DNA of 64,000 bases from Bosea sp. BIWAKO-01 (GCF_001748145.1 NZ_BCQA01000001.1:4862501-4926500), one strand, 5' to 3'; shown: positions 9,226 through 21,054, numbered from the stretch's first letter. Notes: generated from the letters alone by a model not told the origin. Program-made: numbers and translations.

Positions 9226-10605
9226 ATGACCGAAATGCAGCCCGGACGCACCTGCCTTGCAGTTATTCTCGCCGCGGGCGAGGGCACCCGGATGAAATCG
9301 CAGCGCCCGAAGGTGCTGCATGAGATGGCCGGCCGCTCGCTGCTCGGCCATGCACTCGCAGCAGTTGCTGCGGCGGGAGCAGATGCGGTCGCGGTGGTGA
9401 TCGGGCCGGATCGACCGGACGTCGCAGCCGAGGTCGAGGCGCTCTTGCCGTCGGCACGCGTCTTCGTCCAGGCCGAGCGCCGCGGCACGGCGCATGCGGT
9501 TCTTGCGGCGCGTGCGGCGCTGGCCGAGGGCTATGACGATGTCCTCGTCGCCTTCGCGGATACACCGCTGGTTCGGCCTGAGACCTTCCTGTCGCTGCGG
9601 GCTGGGCTCGCCGATGGTGCGCCGGTTGTCGCGTTGGGATTCGAGGCTGCCGACCCGACTGGCTACGGGCGGTTTGTGATGCGTGACGGCGTGCTGGAAG
9701 CGATCGTCGAGCACAAGGATGCGAGCGCTGCCGAGCGGACAATCCAGTTCTGCAATGCCGGGCTGATGGCCTTGGATGGCCGGCACGCACTTGCCATTCT
9801 CGATTCAATCGGCAACTCGAACGCCCAGAACGAATTCTATTTGACCGACGCCCCGGCGCTGGCGCGCGCCAAAGGCTTGAAGGTGGTCGCGCTGAGCGCC
9901 CCCGAAAGCGAAGTGCAGGGTGTCAATGACCGCGCCCAACTCGCCGCTGCGGAAGCAGAGTTCCAGCGCCGCAAGCGCCTGGCGGTCATGAAGGAGGGGG
10001 CGACGCTGATTGCGCCCGAGACGGTGTTCTTCAGCTACGACACGACAATCGGCAGCGATGTCCTGATCGAACCCAATGTCGTCTTTGGCCCCGGCGTCAG
10101 CGTTGCCGATGGCGCGGTGATTCATGCCTTCTCGCATCTGGAGGGCGCCGAGGTTGGCCCGCAGGCGAGCGTCGGGCCTTATGGCCGGCTGCGCCCCGGC
10201 GCGAAGCTGGCGCGCAAGGCTAAGGTCGGGAACTTCGTGGAGATCAAGGCGGCGGATATCGGGGAAGGAGCCAAGGTCAGCCATCTCACCTATATCGGGG
10301 ACGCGAGCGTCGGCGCAGAGGCCAATATCGGCGCCGGTACGATCACCTGTAATTATGACGGATTCTTCAAATACAAAACGACGATCGGTGCCGGCGCCTT
10401 TGTCGGTTCGAACTCGTCGCTGGTTGCCCCGGTGACGATCGGCGATGGGGCTTATGTCGGCTCCGGTTCGGTCATCACCTCCGATGTTCCGCCTGACGGG
10501 CTGGCGATCGCCCGCGGCAGGCAAGTCGGGCGGGACGGTTGGGCGAAGGTGTTCCGGGAGAAGGCAAAGGTCAGGAAGCTGAGCGCGGCCAAGAACACGG
10601 ATTGA
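9226..10605 (+). CDS. glmU: Bifunctional GlmU: glucosamine-1-P acetyltransferase / GlcNAc-1-P uridyltransferase
   Basis: Cytoplasmic enzyme making UDP-N-acetylglucosamine for peptidoglycan and lipid A in the last two steps. The 459 residues start with the nucleotidyltransferase signature [18 protein letters not shown], and the C-terminal half is a left-handed beta-helix of hexapeptide repeats ([19 protein letters not shown] and on), including the acetyl-CoA site region with [10 protein letters not shown]. The ATG at 9226 has GGGAAG upstream and matches the family N-terminus; the longer open frame from 8995 does not. It is followed after 107 bases by glmS, the enzyme that supplies glucosamine-6-phosphate, so the pair forms an amino-sugar operon. 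Confidence 0.97.
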   Translation: MTEMQPGRTCLAVILAAGEGTRMKSQRPKVLHEMAGRSLLGHALAAVAAAGADAVAVVIGPDRPDVAAEVEALLPSARVFVQAERRGTAHAVLAARAALAEGYDDVLVAFADTPLVRPETFLSLRAGLADGAPVVALGFEAADPTGYGRFVMRDGVLEAIVEHKDASAAERTIQFCNAGLMALDGRHALAILDSIGNSNAQNEFYLTDAPALARAKGLKVVALSAPESEVQGVNDRAQLAAAEAEFQRRKRLAVMKEGATLIAPETVFFSYDTTIGSDVLIEPNVVFGPGVSVADGAVIHAFSHLEGAEVGPQASVGPYGRLRPGAKLARKAKVGNFVEIKAADIGEGAKVSHLTYIGDASVGAEANIGAGTITCNYDGFFKYKTTIGAGAFVGSNSSLVAPVTIGDGAYVGSGSVITSDVPPDGLAIARGRQVGRDGWAKVFREKAKVRKLSAAKNTD

Positions 10606-10712
10606 ATCGACGCCGAAACCGCCTTTTCACAGTCTGACATTCAACGTGATTGGGTGTTTTTGGCGTTCGCAGCTACACGGGCCGGCAACGGCAACACTCA
10701 AAGAGGTCGGGC

Positions 10713-12539
<1,827 letters not shown>

Positions 12540-12947
12540 TCAATCCTCGCGGGTCGGCTCCGGCCGGCTCGCGACATAGCTTCCGGCGGCGAGCAGGCTG
12601 GCGCCGCTGGCCCAGAGCGCGACAGGCGGAGCGTCGCTCAGCGCCACCAGTCCGAAGCTGAACAGCATGGAGCCGCAGGCGATCCATTTCGCCCGACGGT
12701 CGATCGCGCCAGTTGCGCGCCAGCGACGGACATGCGGACCCAGCCTGGGATGGCCAAGCAACCAGGTCTCGAAGCGAGGCGAAGACCGCGAAAAGCACCC
12801 GGCCGCGAGAATCAGGAAGACTGTTCCGGGCATCAGCGGCAGCACGAGGCCGACAACCCCGATCCCCGTGAACACCCAACCGGCGGCGAACATCAACGGC
12901 CTGTACCAGCGGCGGAGCGGCCGGGGTGTTTCGGTCACGAAATCCAT
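12540..12947 (-). CDS. DUF454 (YbaN) family inner-membrane protein
   Basis: Small membrane protein of 135 residues. The family core is visible: hydrophobic WVFTGIGVVGLVLPLMPGT, then FLILAAGCFSRSSPRFETWLL with the HP..GP element (HPRLGPHVRRW). Further hydrophobic stretches follow in the C-terminal half. The function of the family is unknown. Its stop codon lies directly beside the glmS stop on the other strand, so the two genes converge with no intergenic space. The gene is divergent from the DUF502 gene. Confidence 0.85.
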   Translation of the reverse strand: MDFVTETPRPLRRWYRPLMFAAGWVFTGIGVVGLVLPLMPGTVFLILAAGCFSRSSPRFETWLLGHPRLGPHVRRWRATGAIDRRAKWIACGSMLFSFGLVALSDAPPVALWASGASLLAAGSYVASRPEPTRED

Positions 12948-13070
12948 CCGTATTCGCGTCGGTGCGTGAGACGGGGCTGGTCAGCAGCACCGGCTCGGCT
13001 ATCCTGCTCATATCGCGATGCAGCGCCGCCGAGGCAAGCACGCCATTTGGAGATCGGATTCCGGACCGCC

Positions 13071-13787
13071 ATGACATCAGACGGCCCTCCTGATCCCAGC
13101 CTCATGCTTCAGCCGGACTTGCTGCGGCCGACTGCGGGCACGCGGCTGCGCCGCTATTTCCTGACCGGGCTCGTGATCGCGGGGCCGCTGGCGATCACCG
13201 CTTCAGTGACGTGGTGGTTCATCAACCTGATCGACGGGGTGGTGAAGCCGCTGATCCCGAACAATTATTTGCCCGAGACGTATCTTCCCTATCCGATCCC
13301 GGGCTTCGGGCTGGTGATCGGATTGATCGGCTTGACCCTGCTCGGCTTCCTGACGGCCAACCTGGTCGGACGTACCCTGCTCGATGCGGGAGAGGCGATC
13401 CTGCACCGGATGCCGGTGATCCGCGGCCTCTACAAGGGCGTGAAGCAGGTTTTCGAGACGATCTTCTCGCAATCGGGTACCTCGTTCCGCAAGGTCGGCA
13501 TGGTGCAGTTCCCGCAGCCGGGCATGTGGTCCATCGTTTTCATCTCGCAGGAGGCGGCGCCCGAGATCAACTCACGGCTGCCGGATGGCAGCGAGCAGAT
13601 CGGTGTCTTCCTGCCCTGTACGCCGAACCCGACCACGGGTTTCTTCTTCTACCTGCCGCGCCGCGAGGTGGTGGAGCTTTCGATCTCCGTAGAGGACGGC
13701 GCCAAGCTCATCATGTCCGCCGGGCTGATCCAGCCGGGGGAGAACGGCTCGAAGGCGCCGCCAGGCAACGGCAAGTCCCAGAACTGA
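13071..13787 (+). CDS. DUF502 family membrane protein
   Basis: Inner-membrane protein of 238 residues from the DUF502 family, widespread in alphaproteobacteria and without an assigned reaction. Two long hydrophobic segments lie at about residues 25-50 (FLTGLVIAGPLAITASVTW) and 75-105 (FGLVIGLIGLTLLGFLTAN). The family motifs RMPVIRGLYKGVKQVFETI and the PNPTTGFFFYLPRREV segment follow. The start at 13071 is the ATG that gives the family-length protein; the longer open frame runs back through the divergent DUF454 gene and is not coding. It lies on the other strand from recG, with the AraC-type regulator gene between them. Confidence 0.85.
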   Translation: MTSDGPPDPSLMLQPDLLRPTAGTRLRRYFLTGLVIAGPLAITASVTWWFINLIDGVVKPLIPNNYLPETYLPYPIPGFGLVIGLIGLTLLGFLTANLVGRTLLDAGEAILHRMPVIRGLYKGVKQVFETIFSQSGTSFRKVGMVQFPQPGMWSIVFISQEAAPEINSRLPDGSEQIGVFLPCTPNPTTGFFFYLPRREVVELSISVEDGAKLIMSAGLIQPGENGSKAPPGNGKSQN

Positions 13788-13824
13788 TCTGCGGGCTTGC
13801 CGTCCTGTCTCGTCCGGGAGGTCG

Positions 13825-14658
13825 TCAGGCCTTCAACGGAACCCAGATTTCGACGGTTCCGGTACCGCTTTGCGGATCGAAGCGCTCGTCATAGCGCTCG
13901 AAGCTCGGCCCTTCCGAGGCTTTCCAGCCCTTCTTCGGCAACCAGTCGCGCCAGATTGCGTCGAATGTGCCCTTGATGCCCGAAACATGGCCGTGATGCA
14001 GGAACACGACATAGCTCTGCTCGGGAATGCGGATGCGGTCGAATTCGGGTGGCAGGTCGGAAAAGGACTTCACCTCGACGCCAGCAAGATAGTCGAAGCA
14101 GCCCTCGTCGTCGGCGTTGTAGCAGACCCCGTAGCCGATGCCGCCGATCTGGCCCGGGACATGGCCGAAATGCGGAGCGAGCTTTTGCCAGAGCGACGGA
14201 ATGCCAGCAGTGGTCTCATAGGTGTAGCGGCTGCCGAACCCGGCAACGAGCATGCTCTTGCCGGTCACTGAGCGGGGTTCTTCCAGGGTAACGGTTGGGC
14301 TTGCGTCCATGACGATGGGCTCCACGAGCTTGAGCGCCGAGAGATCGCGCCGCTCGCGCAGTTCTTCGGGCGTGAGGCCGAATTGCTCGCGAAAGGCGCG
14401 GGTGAAGGCCTCGTGAGAGCCGTATCCCCAGTCAAGCGCGACGGAGAGGATGTCCGGCGCGCCATTCGCCAGTCTCCGGGCGGCTTCGGTCAGCCGGCGC
14501 TCGCGCACATAGCGCATCACCGAGCGGCCGGTCGCGTTGCCGAAGGCGCGGCAGAGATGGAAGCGCGAGACGCCGCTGACCGAGGCGATCTCGTCGAGCG
14601 AGATCCCGGAGGCGAAGCGGCTCTCGACGCACCACACGGCTTTGCTGATTGGGTCCAT
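13825..14658 (-). CDS. AraC-family regulator with GyrI-like effector domain
   Basis: DNA-binding regulator of about 277 residues. The N-terminal third carries two AraC helix-turn-helix units (SLDEIASVSGVSRFHLCRAF, then DILSVALDWGYGSHEAFTRAFREQFGLTPEE). The C-terminal two thirds look like a GyrI/Rob-type effector-binding domain (LVAGFGSRYTYE, WQKLAPHFGHVP, PEQSYVVFLHHGHV). This order, DNA-binding first, is seen in Rob and SoxS-like sensors of small molecules; the ligand and targets are not readable here. The ATG at 14656-14658 is preceded by GAGA; a GTG four codons upstream (14670) is the alternative. It lies downstream of recG on the same strand. Confidence 0.88.
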   Translation of the reverse strand: MDPISKAVWCVESRFASGISLDEIASVSGVSRFHLCRAFGNATGRSVMRYVRERRLTEAARRLANGAPDILSVALDWGYGSHEAFTRAFREQFGLTPEELRERRDLSALKLVEPIVMDASPTVTLEEPRSVTGKSMLVAGFGSRYTYETTAGIPSLWQKLAPHFGHVPGQIGGIGYGVCYNADDEGCFDYLAGVEVKSFSDLPPEFDRIRIPEQSYVVFLHHGHVSGIKGTFDAIWRDWLPKKGWKASEGPSFERYDERFDPQSGTGTVEIWVPLKA

Positions 14659-14746
14659 TGTGGTTCTCACGAAGGCACACCCGGACGATGGCGATCCAGC
14701 GCTGCCGCCGCTTGATCGAAATTGATCTCCTGCAGGATCTCCAGCG

Positions 14747-16849
14747 CTACCCAGCGCGCAAGAGCCTGATCGCGACGTCCCTCTCGAACAGATAAAGCAG
14801 CGTCCTGACGGCCTCGCCGCGTTCGCCGGCGAGGTGCGGGTCGCGCTCGATCAGGAGCCGCGCATCATCGCGCGCGGCGGCCAGCAGATCGCCGTCGATT
14901 TCAGGGCGGGCAACGTGCCAGTCGGGGGAGCCGGACTGGCGCGTGCCGAGCACCTCGCCTTCGCCACGCAGGCGCAGATCCTCCTCGGCAATGCGAAAGC
15001 CGTCCTCGGTCTCGCGCATGATGGTCAATCGCGCTTCCGCGACCGAGCCCAACGGCCCCTTGTAGAGCAGGAGGCAGGTCGATGCGGCTGAGCCGCGCCC
15101 GATCCGCCCGCGCAACTGGTGGAGCTGGGCCAAGCCAAAGCGCTCGGCATGCTCGATCACCATGACGCTGGCATTGGGCACGTCGACCCCGACCTCGATG
15201 ACGGTGGTCGAAACCAGGATGCGCGTCTCGCCAGCGACGAAGGCCGCCATTGCAGCGTCCTTGTCGCGCCCGGGCATCTGGCCATGCAGGAGCCCGACGC
15301 AGGTGCCGAAGTGCCCTCCCAGTTCCTCGAAGCGCTCCTGCGCCGCGGCGACATCGAGCGTGTCCGATTCCTGGACGAGCGGGCAGACCCAATAGACCTG
15401 CGCGCCGGCCTCCACCGCGCGGCCGACTGCGCCGACGACCTCGTCATAGCGTTCGAGAGAGATCGCGCGTGTCGAGATCGGTTTGCGGCCGGCCGGCTTC
15501 TCGGCGAGCACCGAGACATCCATGTCTCCGAACCAGGTCAGCGCCAAGGTGCGCGGGATCGGCGTTGCGGTCATGACCAGCACGTCGACGGCCTCGCCCT
15601 TCGAGCCCAGCATCAGGCGCTGGTGGACGCCGAAACGGTGCTGTTCGTCGACCACCGCCAGCGCGAGATCATGGAAGACGACGCCTTCCTGGAACAGGGC
15701 ATGGGTGCCGACCACGATGGCGATCTCGCCGCTCGCCAACCGCTCGAGCACCTGGCGTCGGCCGGCGCCCTTCTCGCGGCCGGTCAGCAGGGCGAGCTTG
15801 AGCCCGGCCGTTTCTGCCAGCGGCGCCAGCCGTTCGGCATGCTGGCGCGCCAGGATTTCGGTGGGTGCCATCAAGACCGATTGCCGGCCGGCCTCGGCGG
15901 CTGCAACCATCGCCATCAGGGCGACAACGGTCTTTCCCGAGCCGACATCGCCCTGCAGCAGACGCAGCATGCGCTCAGGCTTCTCCATGTCCGAATGGAT
16001 ATCGGCCACGGCCTGGCGCTGGCCATTCGTGAGCGAAAAGGGCAGGGCGGCTTCGATCGCCTTGAGCATGCGGCCGTCACCGGCGGTGACGCGCCCGGCT
16101 GCCTTCTTCTGCTGCCGGCGCACCAGGGCAAGCGCGAGCTGGCTCGCCAGCAATTCGTCATAGGCAACGCGCCTGCGTGCGATCGTGTCGCCCTCGACGG
16201 CGCGCAGGTCCGGCGGGTGGTGCAGGGCACGGATGGCCTCGGCGAAGGAGGCGAAGCCGGCTTTCTGCAGAAAGCTGCGGTCCTGCCATTCGGCGAGGTC
16301 CGGGCATTTTTCCGCCGCTGCTGCCACGATGCGTGTCATGACCCGGGGACCGATGCCTTCGGTCAGGCCGTAGACGGGCTCGATCGACGGCAGGCTGGCG
16401 AAGGCCCGGGCATCCATGATGCGGTCGGGGTGGACCATTTGGCGCATGCCGTCCCAGAGCTCGAGCTTGCCCGAGATGATGCGGAACTCGCCGACCGGCA
16501 GCGTCTGCAGGAGATGGCGGACATCGGCATGGAAGAAGACCAGGGTCACGTCCCCGGTCTCGTCCTCGACGATGACGCGATAGGGAGCTTTGGCCTTGCC
16601 GGGTGGGGCCGGGCGATGCTCCGTGACACGGGCCGAAAAGGTCGCGACATCGCCGACCGGAGCGTCGGCGATGCTGGCGCTGGGGCGACGATCGATCGCG
16701 CCCGTGGGAAGGTGTAAGAGCAGGTCGACGACCCGCGCCGGCTGCGTCTCGTCGCCGAGCAGCTTGTCCAGAAGCTTGCCGAGCTTGGGGCCGACGCCGG
16801 GCAATGTCGTCGCGGGAGCAAAGAGCGGATCAAGCAGGGAAGGACGCAT
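14747..16849 (-). CDS. recG: ATP-dependent DNA helicase RecG
   Basis: Branch-migration helicase that reverses stalled forks and processes recombination intermediates. The 700-residue protein has the N-terminal wedge/OB region, then superfamily 2 helicase motifs: Walker A in LLQGDVGSGKTVVALMAM, the DEQH box (VVDEQHRFGVHQR), TATPIPRTLALT, and in the second lobe STTVIEVGVDVPNA and the QLRGRIGRG motif VI. A RecG-type C-terminal end is present (LGTRQSG, then DARLLIERDP). The ATG at 16849 gives the family start. It is divergent from sdhE and mfd, the usual Hyphomicrobiales cluster. Confidence 0.97.
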   Translation of the reverse strand: MRPSLLDPLFAPATTLPGVGPKLGKLLDKLLGDETQPARVVDLLLHLPTGAIDRRPSASIADAPVGDVATFSARVTEHRPAPPGKAKAPYRVIVEDETGDVTLVFFHADVRHLLQTLPVGEFRIISGKLELWDGMRQMVHPDRIMDARAFASLPSIEPVYGLTEGIGPRVMTRIVAAAAEKCPDLAEWQDRSFLQKAGFASFAEAIRALHHPPDLRAVEGDTIARRRVAYDELLASQLALALVRRQQKKAAGRVTAGDGRMLKAIEAALPFSLTNGQRQAVADIHSDMEKPERMLRLLQGDVGSGKTVVALMAMVAAAEAGRQSVLMAPTEILARQHAERLAPLAETAGLKLALLTGREKGAGRRQVLERLASGEIAIVVGTHALFQEGVVFHDLALAVVDEQHRFGVHQRLMLGSKGEAVDVLVMTATPIPRTLALTWFGDMDVSVLAEKPAGRKPISTRAISLERYDEVVGAVGRAVEAGAQVYWVCPLVQESDTLDVAAAQERFEELGGHFGTCVGLLHGQMPGRDKDAAMAAFVAGETRILVSTTVIEVGVDVPNASVMVIEHAERFGLAQLHQLRGRIGRGSAASTCLLLYKGPLGSVAEARLTIMRETEDGFRIAEEDLRLRGEGEVLGTRQSGSPDWHVARPEIDGDLLAAARDDARLLIERDPHLAGERGEAVRTLLYLFERDVAIRLLRAG

Positions 16850-16991
16850 CTGCCTCGGGTGGGAACCGGAATTGCGGGAAACGCGGCGGTTCGGCCACTG
16901 ACTCGCCCCGACGCCATCGCTATATAGCCTGCATCGGCAGGTTCCGCGACGGGGCCGGCCCGGTCCGCCATTTGCATTTCATGCGAGGCTT

Positions 16992-17291
16992 ATGATGAGT
17001 GGCTCTTCCCGCACCAGTGCCGATCTCGATCCGCGCCGCCGCAAGATCCTGTTCCGTGCCTGGCATCGCGGCATGCGGGAGACGGACCTGATCATGGGCC
17101 GCTTCGCCGATGCCGAGATCGGAACGTTGAGCGATGCGGAACTCGACGAGTTCGAGCAGCTGATCGAGGTTCTCGACCGGGACCTGCTGTCCTGGATCAC
17201 GGGAGAGGCCGAGGTGCCGGAGAACTACGATACGGCCGTGTTCCGACGGCTGAAGGCGTTCCACAACCACAGCAAGCCGATTCACGTCTGA
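16992..17291 (+). CDS. sdhE: FAD assembly factor SdhE (succinate dehydrogenase assembly factor 2)
   Basis: Small cytoplasmic protein of 99 residues that promotes covalent attachment of FAD to the SdhA flavoprotein subunit. The family signature RGMRETD, containing the functional RGxxE element, follows KILFRAWH near residue 25, and the rest is the short helical bundle (LSDAELDEFEQLIEVLDRDLLSWITG). Two consecutive ATG codons at 16992 and 16995 follow a GAGG; the second has the better spacing. It lies 20 bases before mfd and is probably co-transcribed with it; the promoter must lie in the 142 bases shared with recG. Confidence 0.93.
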   Translation: MMSGSSRTSADLDPRRRKILFRAWHRGMRETDLIMGRFADAEIGTLSDAELDEFEQLIEVLDRDLLSWITGEAEVPENYDTAVFRRLKAFHNHSKPIHV

Positions 17292-17311
17292 GCACGCAGC
17301 GACAATCCGTT

Positions 17312-20300
17312 ATGAGCATTCCGCCCCCCGCCCAGCTCGCCAAGCTGCAGATCGACCGCATCCTCGACGCGCTGAAGCGGGGCGACAAGCCGACGCTCGC
17401 CAGCGTGCCGGACGGGTTCGACGCCGTCGTCCTTGCCGATCTCGTCCGGACCCGGGCGAAGAAGGCCGAAGGTGCGGCAATGCTCGTCTTCGTCGCGCGT
17501 GACGGGCAGCGGCTGCAGGTTCTGGAAAATGCGCTCCAGTTCGTGGCGCCCGATCTGGAGGTGATGAGCTTCCCGGCCTGGGACTGCCAGCCCTATGACC
17601 GGGTCTCGCCGGCTCCTGCGATCGTTGCCCATCGCATGACGACGTTGTCGCGGTTGGCCAAGACCAAGTCCGGCGACAAGCCGCGTCTGCTGCTGACGAC
17701 GGTCAACGCGGCGCTCCAGCGCGTGCCGGCCTTCAGCAAGGTGGCCTCGGAGAGCTTTTCGGCTGCGCCAGGCAACATGGTCGACACGGAGCAGCTCGCA
17801 CGCTGGCTCGACATGAACGGCTATCTGCGGACCTCGACGGTTCGCGAGACCGGCGAGTTCGCGGTGCGCGGTGGCATCGTCGATCTCTTTCCGCCCGGCA
17901 TGCCCGCGCCGATCCGCCTCGACTTCTTCGGCGATGCGTTGGAATCGATCCGGACCTTCGACCCCGAGACGCAGCGCACCACGGGCCAGTTGCGCGGACT
18001 CGATCTCGTGCCGATGTCCGAGGCGCAGATGACGAGCGAGAGCATCAAGCGCTTTCGCCAGTCCTATATCACGAGCTTCGGCACGCCTGGCCGCGACGAC
18101 ATGCTCTACGAGGCTGTCAGCGAAGGCCGCCGGCCCGCGGGGCTCGAGCATTGGCTGCCCTTGCTGGCCGACCGGCTCGACACGCTCTTCACCTATCTGC
18201 CGGATGTGCCGCTGGTTCTCGACGCGCAGGCCGAGGATGCGGTCGGCGAGCGCATCAGCCTGATCAAGGACTACTACGATGCGCGCAAGGCCGCCCTCGA
18301 CCGGGGCGGCACGGGAGGGACGCCCTACAAGCCGTTGCCACCCGATGCGCTCTACCTGTCCCCGGCCGAATGGCGCGGTGTGATCGACAATGCCGGCGTC
18401 GCGTCGCTGACGCCGTTCCAACTGCCCGATAGCGACGGCAAGCTGATCGTCGATCTCGGCGCCCGCCAGGGTCGGAGCTTTGCAGCCGAACGCGCCGACA
18501 ATGCCGGCAGCGTCTTCGACGCGGCGGTCGCCCATGTGAAGGCGCTGCAGGCCGATGGCCGGCGCGTCATCCTTGCGGCATGGTCGGAGGGCTCCCGCGA
18601 GCGCCTGGCCCATGTGCTGGCCGATCATGGCCTCAAGACCGTACAGACCACGGGGTCCCTGCGCGCAGCCTTCGATCTGAAGCCTGGCATCTCGGCACTC
18701 GCTGTCTGGGGCTTCGAGGCTGGCTTCGAGGCCGGCAAGCTTGCGGTCATCGGCGAGCAGGACATTCTGGGCGACCGCCTCGTGCGCCCGCGCCGCAAGA
18801 CACGCCGGCCGCAGGATTTCATCGCCGAATTGTCCTCGCTCGCGCCGGGCGACCTTGTCGTCCATGTCGATCATGGCATTGGCCGCTTCATTGGATTGCA
18901 GAGCATCACGGCGGCCGGAGCGCCGCATGATTGTCTCGAAATCCACTATGCGGGCGATGCCAAGCTGTTCCTGCCGGTCGAGAACATCGAGCTGCTCTCG
19001 CGCTATGGCTCGGAGGATACCGAGGTTCCGCTAGATCGGCTTGGCGGCGGTGGCTGGCAGGCGCGCAAGGCCAAGCTGAAGCAGCGGATCCGCGAGATGG
19101 CGGGCAAGCTGATCCAGATCGCCGCCGCCCGCGCACTGAAGGAGGCGCCGCGCCTCGTTCCGCCGGATGGGCTCTATGATGAATTCCGGGCTCGCTTCCC
19201 GTTCGAGGAGACGGAAGACCAGCAGAACACCATCGACGCGGTATTGGACGATCTCGCGGCCGGTCGGCCGATGGACCGCCTGGTTTGCGGCGATGTCGGC
19301 TTTGGCAAGACCGAGGTGGCGCTGCGTGCCGCCTTCACGACGGCGCTGGCCGGCAAGCAGGTCGCCGTCGTGGTGCCGACGACATTGCTCGCCCGCCAGC
19401 ATTACCGGAATTTCGCCGAGCGCTTTGCGGGGTTGCCGGTGAAAGTCGGCCAGGCCTCGCGCTTCGTCTCGGCGCCGGATCTCAAGGCGGTCAAGCAGGG
19501 CATTGCCGACGGCACCATGGACATCGTCGTCGGCACCCATGCCCTGCTCGGCAAGGGCGTCGAGTTCAAGGATCTCGGCCTCGTCATCGTCGACGAGGAG
19601 CAGCATTTCGGCGTCAACCACAAGGAGCGGCTGAAAGAGTTCCGCGCCGAGGTGCATATGCTGACGCTGTCGGCCACGCCGATTCCGCGTACGCTCCAAC
19701 TCGCCATGACGGGTGTGCGCGAGCTCTCGATCATCGCGACGCCGCCGGTCGATCGGCTGGCCGTGCGGACCTTCGTCACGCCGTTCGATCCGCTGATCGT
19801 GCGCGAGGCGCTGCTGCGCGAGCGCTATCGTGGTGGCCGCAGCTTCTATGTCGTGCCGCGCATCGAGGACATCGCCGAGGTCAAGGACTTCCTCGACAAG
19901 CAGGTACCCGAGGCCAAGGTCGGCATCGCCCACGGCCAGATGGCGGCGGGCCAGCTCGAAGACGTGATGACGGCCTTCTACGAGGGCCAGTACGATGTCC
20001 TGCTCTCGACCACGATCGTCGAGTCCGGGCTCGATATCCCGACGGCAAACACCCTGATCGTGCATCGCGCCGATATGTTCGGCCTCGCCCAGCTCTATCA
20101 GCTGCGCGGCCGCGTCGGCCGCTCGAAGATCCGCGCCTATGCGCTCTTCACCATCCCGGCCAATCGCAAGCTGACCGAGCAGGCCGAGCGCAGGCTGAAG
20201 GTTCTGCAATCGCTCGACACGCTGGGGGCAGGGTTCCAGCTCGCCAGCCACGATCTCGACATCCGTGGCGCCGGAAACCTGCTCGGCGACGAGCAATCCG

Positions 20301-20860
20301 GGCACATCAAGGAGGTCGGGTACGAGCTCTACCAGCAGATGCTCGAGGAGGCGGTGGCGCAACTCAAGGCGGGCATCGACATCGTTGCCGAAAGCCAATG
20401 GTCGCCAAGCATCCAGATCGGTGCGCCGGTGATGATCCCCGAGCACTATGTCACCGATCTGACGCTGCGCCTGACCCTTTACAAGCGTCTCTCGACGCTC
20501 GACGAGGATGGCGAGATCCAGTCCTTCGGCGCCGAGCTGGTCGACCGTTTCGGACCGCTGCCGGAAGAGGTGCAGCAACTGCTGGAGATCGTGGCGATCA
20601 AGGCGCTCTGCCGCCGGGCCAATGTCGAGAAGGTCGAAGCCGGACCGAAGGGCATCATCGTTGCCTTCCGTGACAACGAGTTCGCCAATCCCGAGGGGCT
20701 GGTCGGCTATGTCGCGAAGCAGGGAACGCTGGCCAAGGTCCGTCCCGACATGCGGGTCGTCTTCATCGACGACTTCGAGACGGCGGAGCAGCGGCTCAAG
20801 GGCACGCGCCGGTTGCTGACCGATCTGGCGCGCATCGCCGAGCGAAAGAAGGCGGCGTGA
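17312..20860 (+). CDS. mfd: Transcription-repair coupling factor
   Basis: Superfamily 2 translocase of 1182 residues that removes RNA polymerase stalled at DNA lesions and recruits UvrA. The order is as usual: UvrB-like N-terminal modules (AWDCQPYDRVSP, GIVDLFPPG), the RNA-polymerase interaction domain beginning around LAPGDLVVHVDHGIGRFIGL (about residue 515), then the helicase with GDVGFGKTEVALRAAF, DEEQHFGVNHKERLK, TLSATPIPRTLQLAMTG and the QLRGRVGRS motif, the LASHDLDIRGAGNLLG translocation element, and the C-terminal UvrA-masking domain. The start ATG at 17312 lies 20 bases after sdhE. It converges on rnd. Confidence 0.97.
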   Translation: MSIPPPAQLAKLQIDRILDALKRGDKPTLASVPDGFDAVVLADLVRTRAKKAEGAAMLVFVARDGQRLQVLENALQFVAPDLEVMSFPAWDCQPYDRVSPAPAIVAHRMTTLSRLAKTKSGDKPRLLLTTVNAALQRVPAFSKVASESFSAAPGNMVDTEQLARWLDMNGYLRTSTVRETGEFAVRGGIVDLFPPGMPAPIRLDFFGDALESIRTFDPETQRTTGQLRGLDLVPMSEAQMTSESIKRFRQSYITSFGTPGRDDMLYEAVSEGRRPAGLEHWLPLLADRLDTLFTYLPDVPLVLDAQAEDAVGERISLIKDYYDARKAALDRGGTGGTPYKPLPPDALYLSPAEWRGVIDNAGVASLTPFQLPDSDGKLIVDLGARQGRSFAAERADNAGSVFDAAVAHVKALQADGRRVILAAWSEGSRERLAHVLADHGLKTVQTTGSLRAAFDLKPGISALAVWGFEAGFEAGKLAVIGEQDILGDRLVRPRRKTRRPQDFIAELSSLAPGDLVVHVDHGIGRFIGLQSITAAGAPHDCLEIHYAGDAKLFLPVENIELLSRYGSEDTEVPLDRLGGGGWQARKAKLKQRIREMAGKLIQIAAARALKEAPRLVPPDGLYDEFRARFPFEETEDQQNTIDAVLDDLAAGRPMDRLVCGDVGFGKTEVALRAAFTTALAGKQVAVVVPTTLLARQHYRNFAERFAGLPVKVGQASRFVSAPDLKAVKQGIADGTMDIVVGTHALLGKGVEFKDLGLVIVDEEQHFGVNHKERLKEFRAEVHMLTLSATPIPRTLQLAMTGVRELSIIATPPVDRLAVRTFVTPFDPLIVREALLRERYRGGRSFYVVPRIEDIAEVKDFLDKQVPEAKVGIAHGQMAAGQLEDVMTAFYEGQYDVLLSTTIVESGLDIPTANTLIVHRADMFGLAQLYQLRGRVGRSKIRAYALFTIPANRKLTEQAERRLKVLQSLDTLGAGFQLASHDLDIRGAGNLLGDEQSGHIKEVGYELYQQMLEEAVAQLKAGIDIVAESQWSPSIQIGAPVMIPEHYVTDLTLRLTLYKRLSTLDEDGEIQSFGAELVDRFGPLPEEVQQLLEIVAIKALCRRANVEKVEAGPKGIIVAFRDNEFANPEGLVGYVAKQGTLAKVRPDMRVVFIDDFETAEQRLKGTRRLLTDLARIAERKKAA

Positions 20861-20914
20861 GCATCAGCACGAGACGCTGGCCCTGGCCTCGTCCGTGATG
20901 GGAGGAGCGCGGCG

Positions 20915-20954
20915 GCGAAGCAATCCCGGCGTTTGCTAGAGGGGATTGCTTCGC
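20915..20954. repeat. REP-like inverted repeat downstream of mfd
   Basis: Two perfect 13-base arms, GCGAAGCAATCCC (20915-20927) and GGGATTGCTTCGC (20942-20954), flank a 14-base loop. The GAAGCAATCC / GGATTGCTTC core resembles intergenic palindromes dispersed in many Hyphomicrobiales genomes. It lies between the convergent mfd and rnd genes and may also act as a transcript-end hairpin, though no T-run follows. Confidence 0.7.
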
Positions 20955-20988
20955 TCGAGACGACGAGACGGGGCGTCTCTGACTTAAG

Positions 20989-21020
20989 GCATCGGCCCGA
21001 AACGCGGATTGCGGGAAGGT
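20989..21020. repeat. Dispersed intergenic repeat, copy 1
   Basis: Begins with the 16 bases GCATCGGCCCGAAACG, identical to those at 38298, followed by a similar ATTGCGG ... GGGAAGG stretch that here lacks the TTTTC segment of copy 2. Both copies lie between genes, just after a stop codon region. Confidence 0.65.
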
Positions 21021-21054
21021 CGCTGCAAGCACGGAAGGTTAGATCATCGGCCGC

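Noticed and set aside
10606..10712. glmS ribozyme
   Set aside because: The 107-base leader is short and shows no core; the ribozyme is mainly in Firmicutes.
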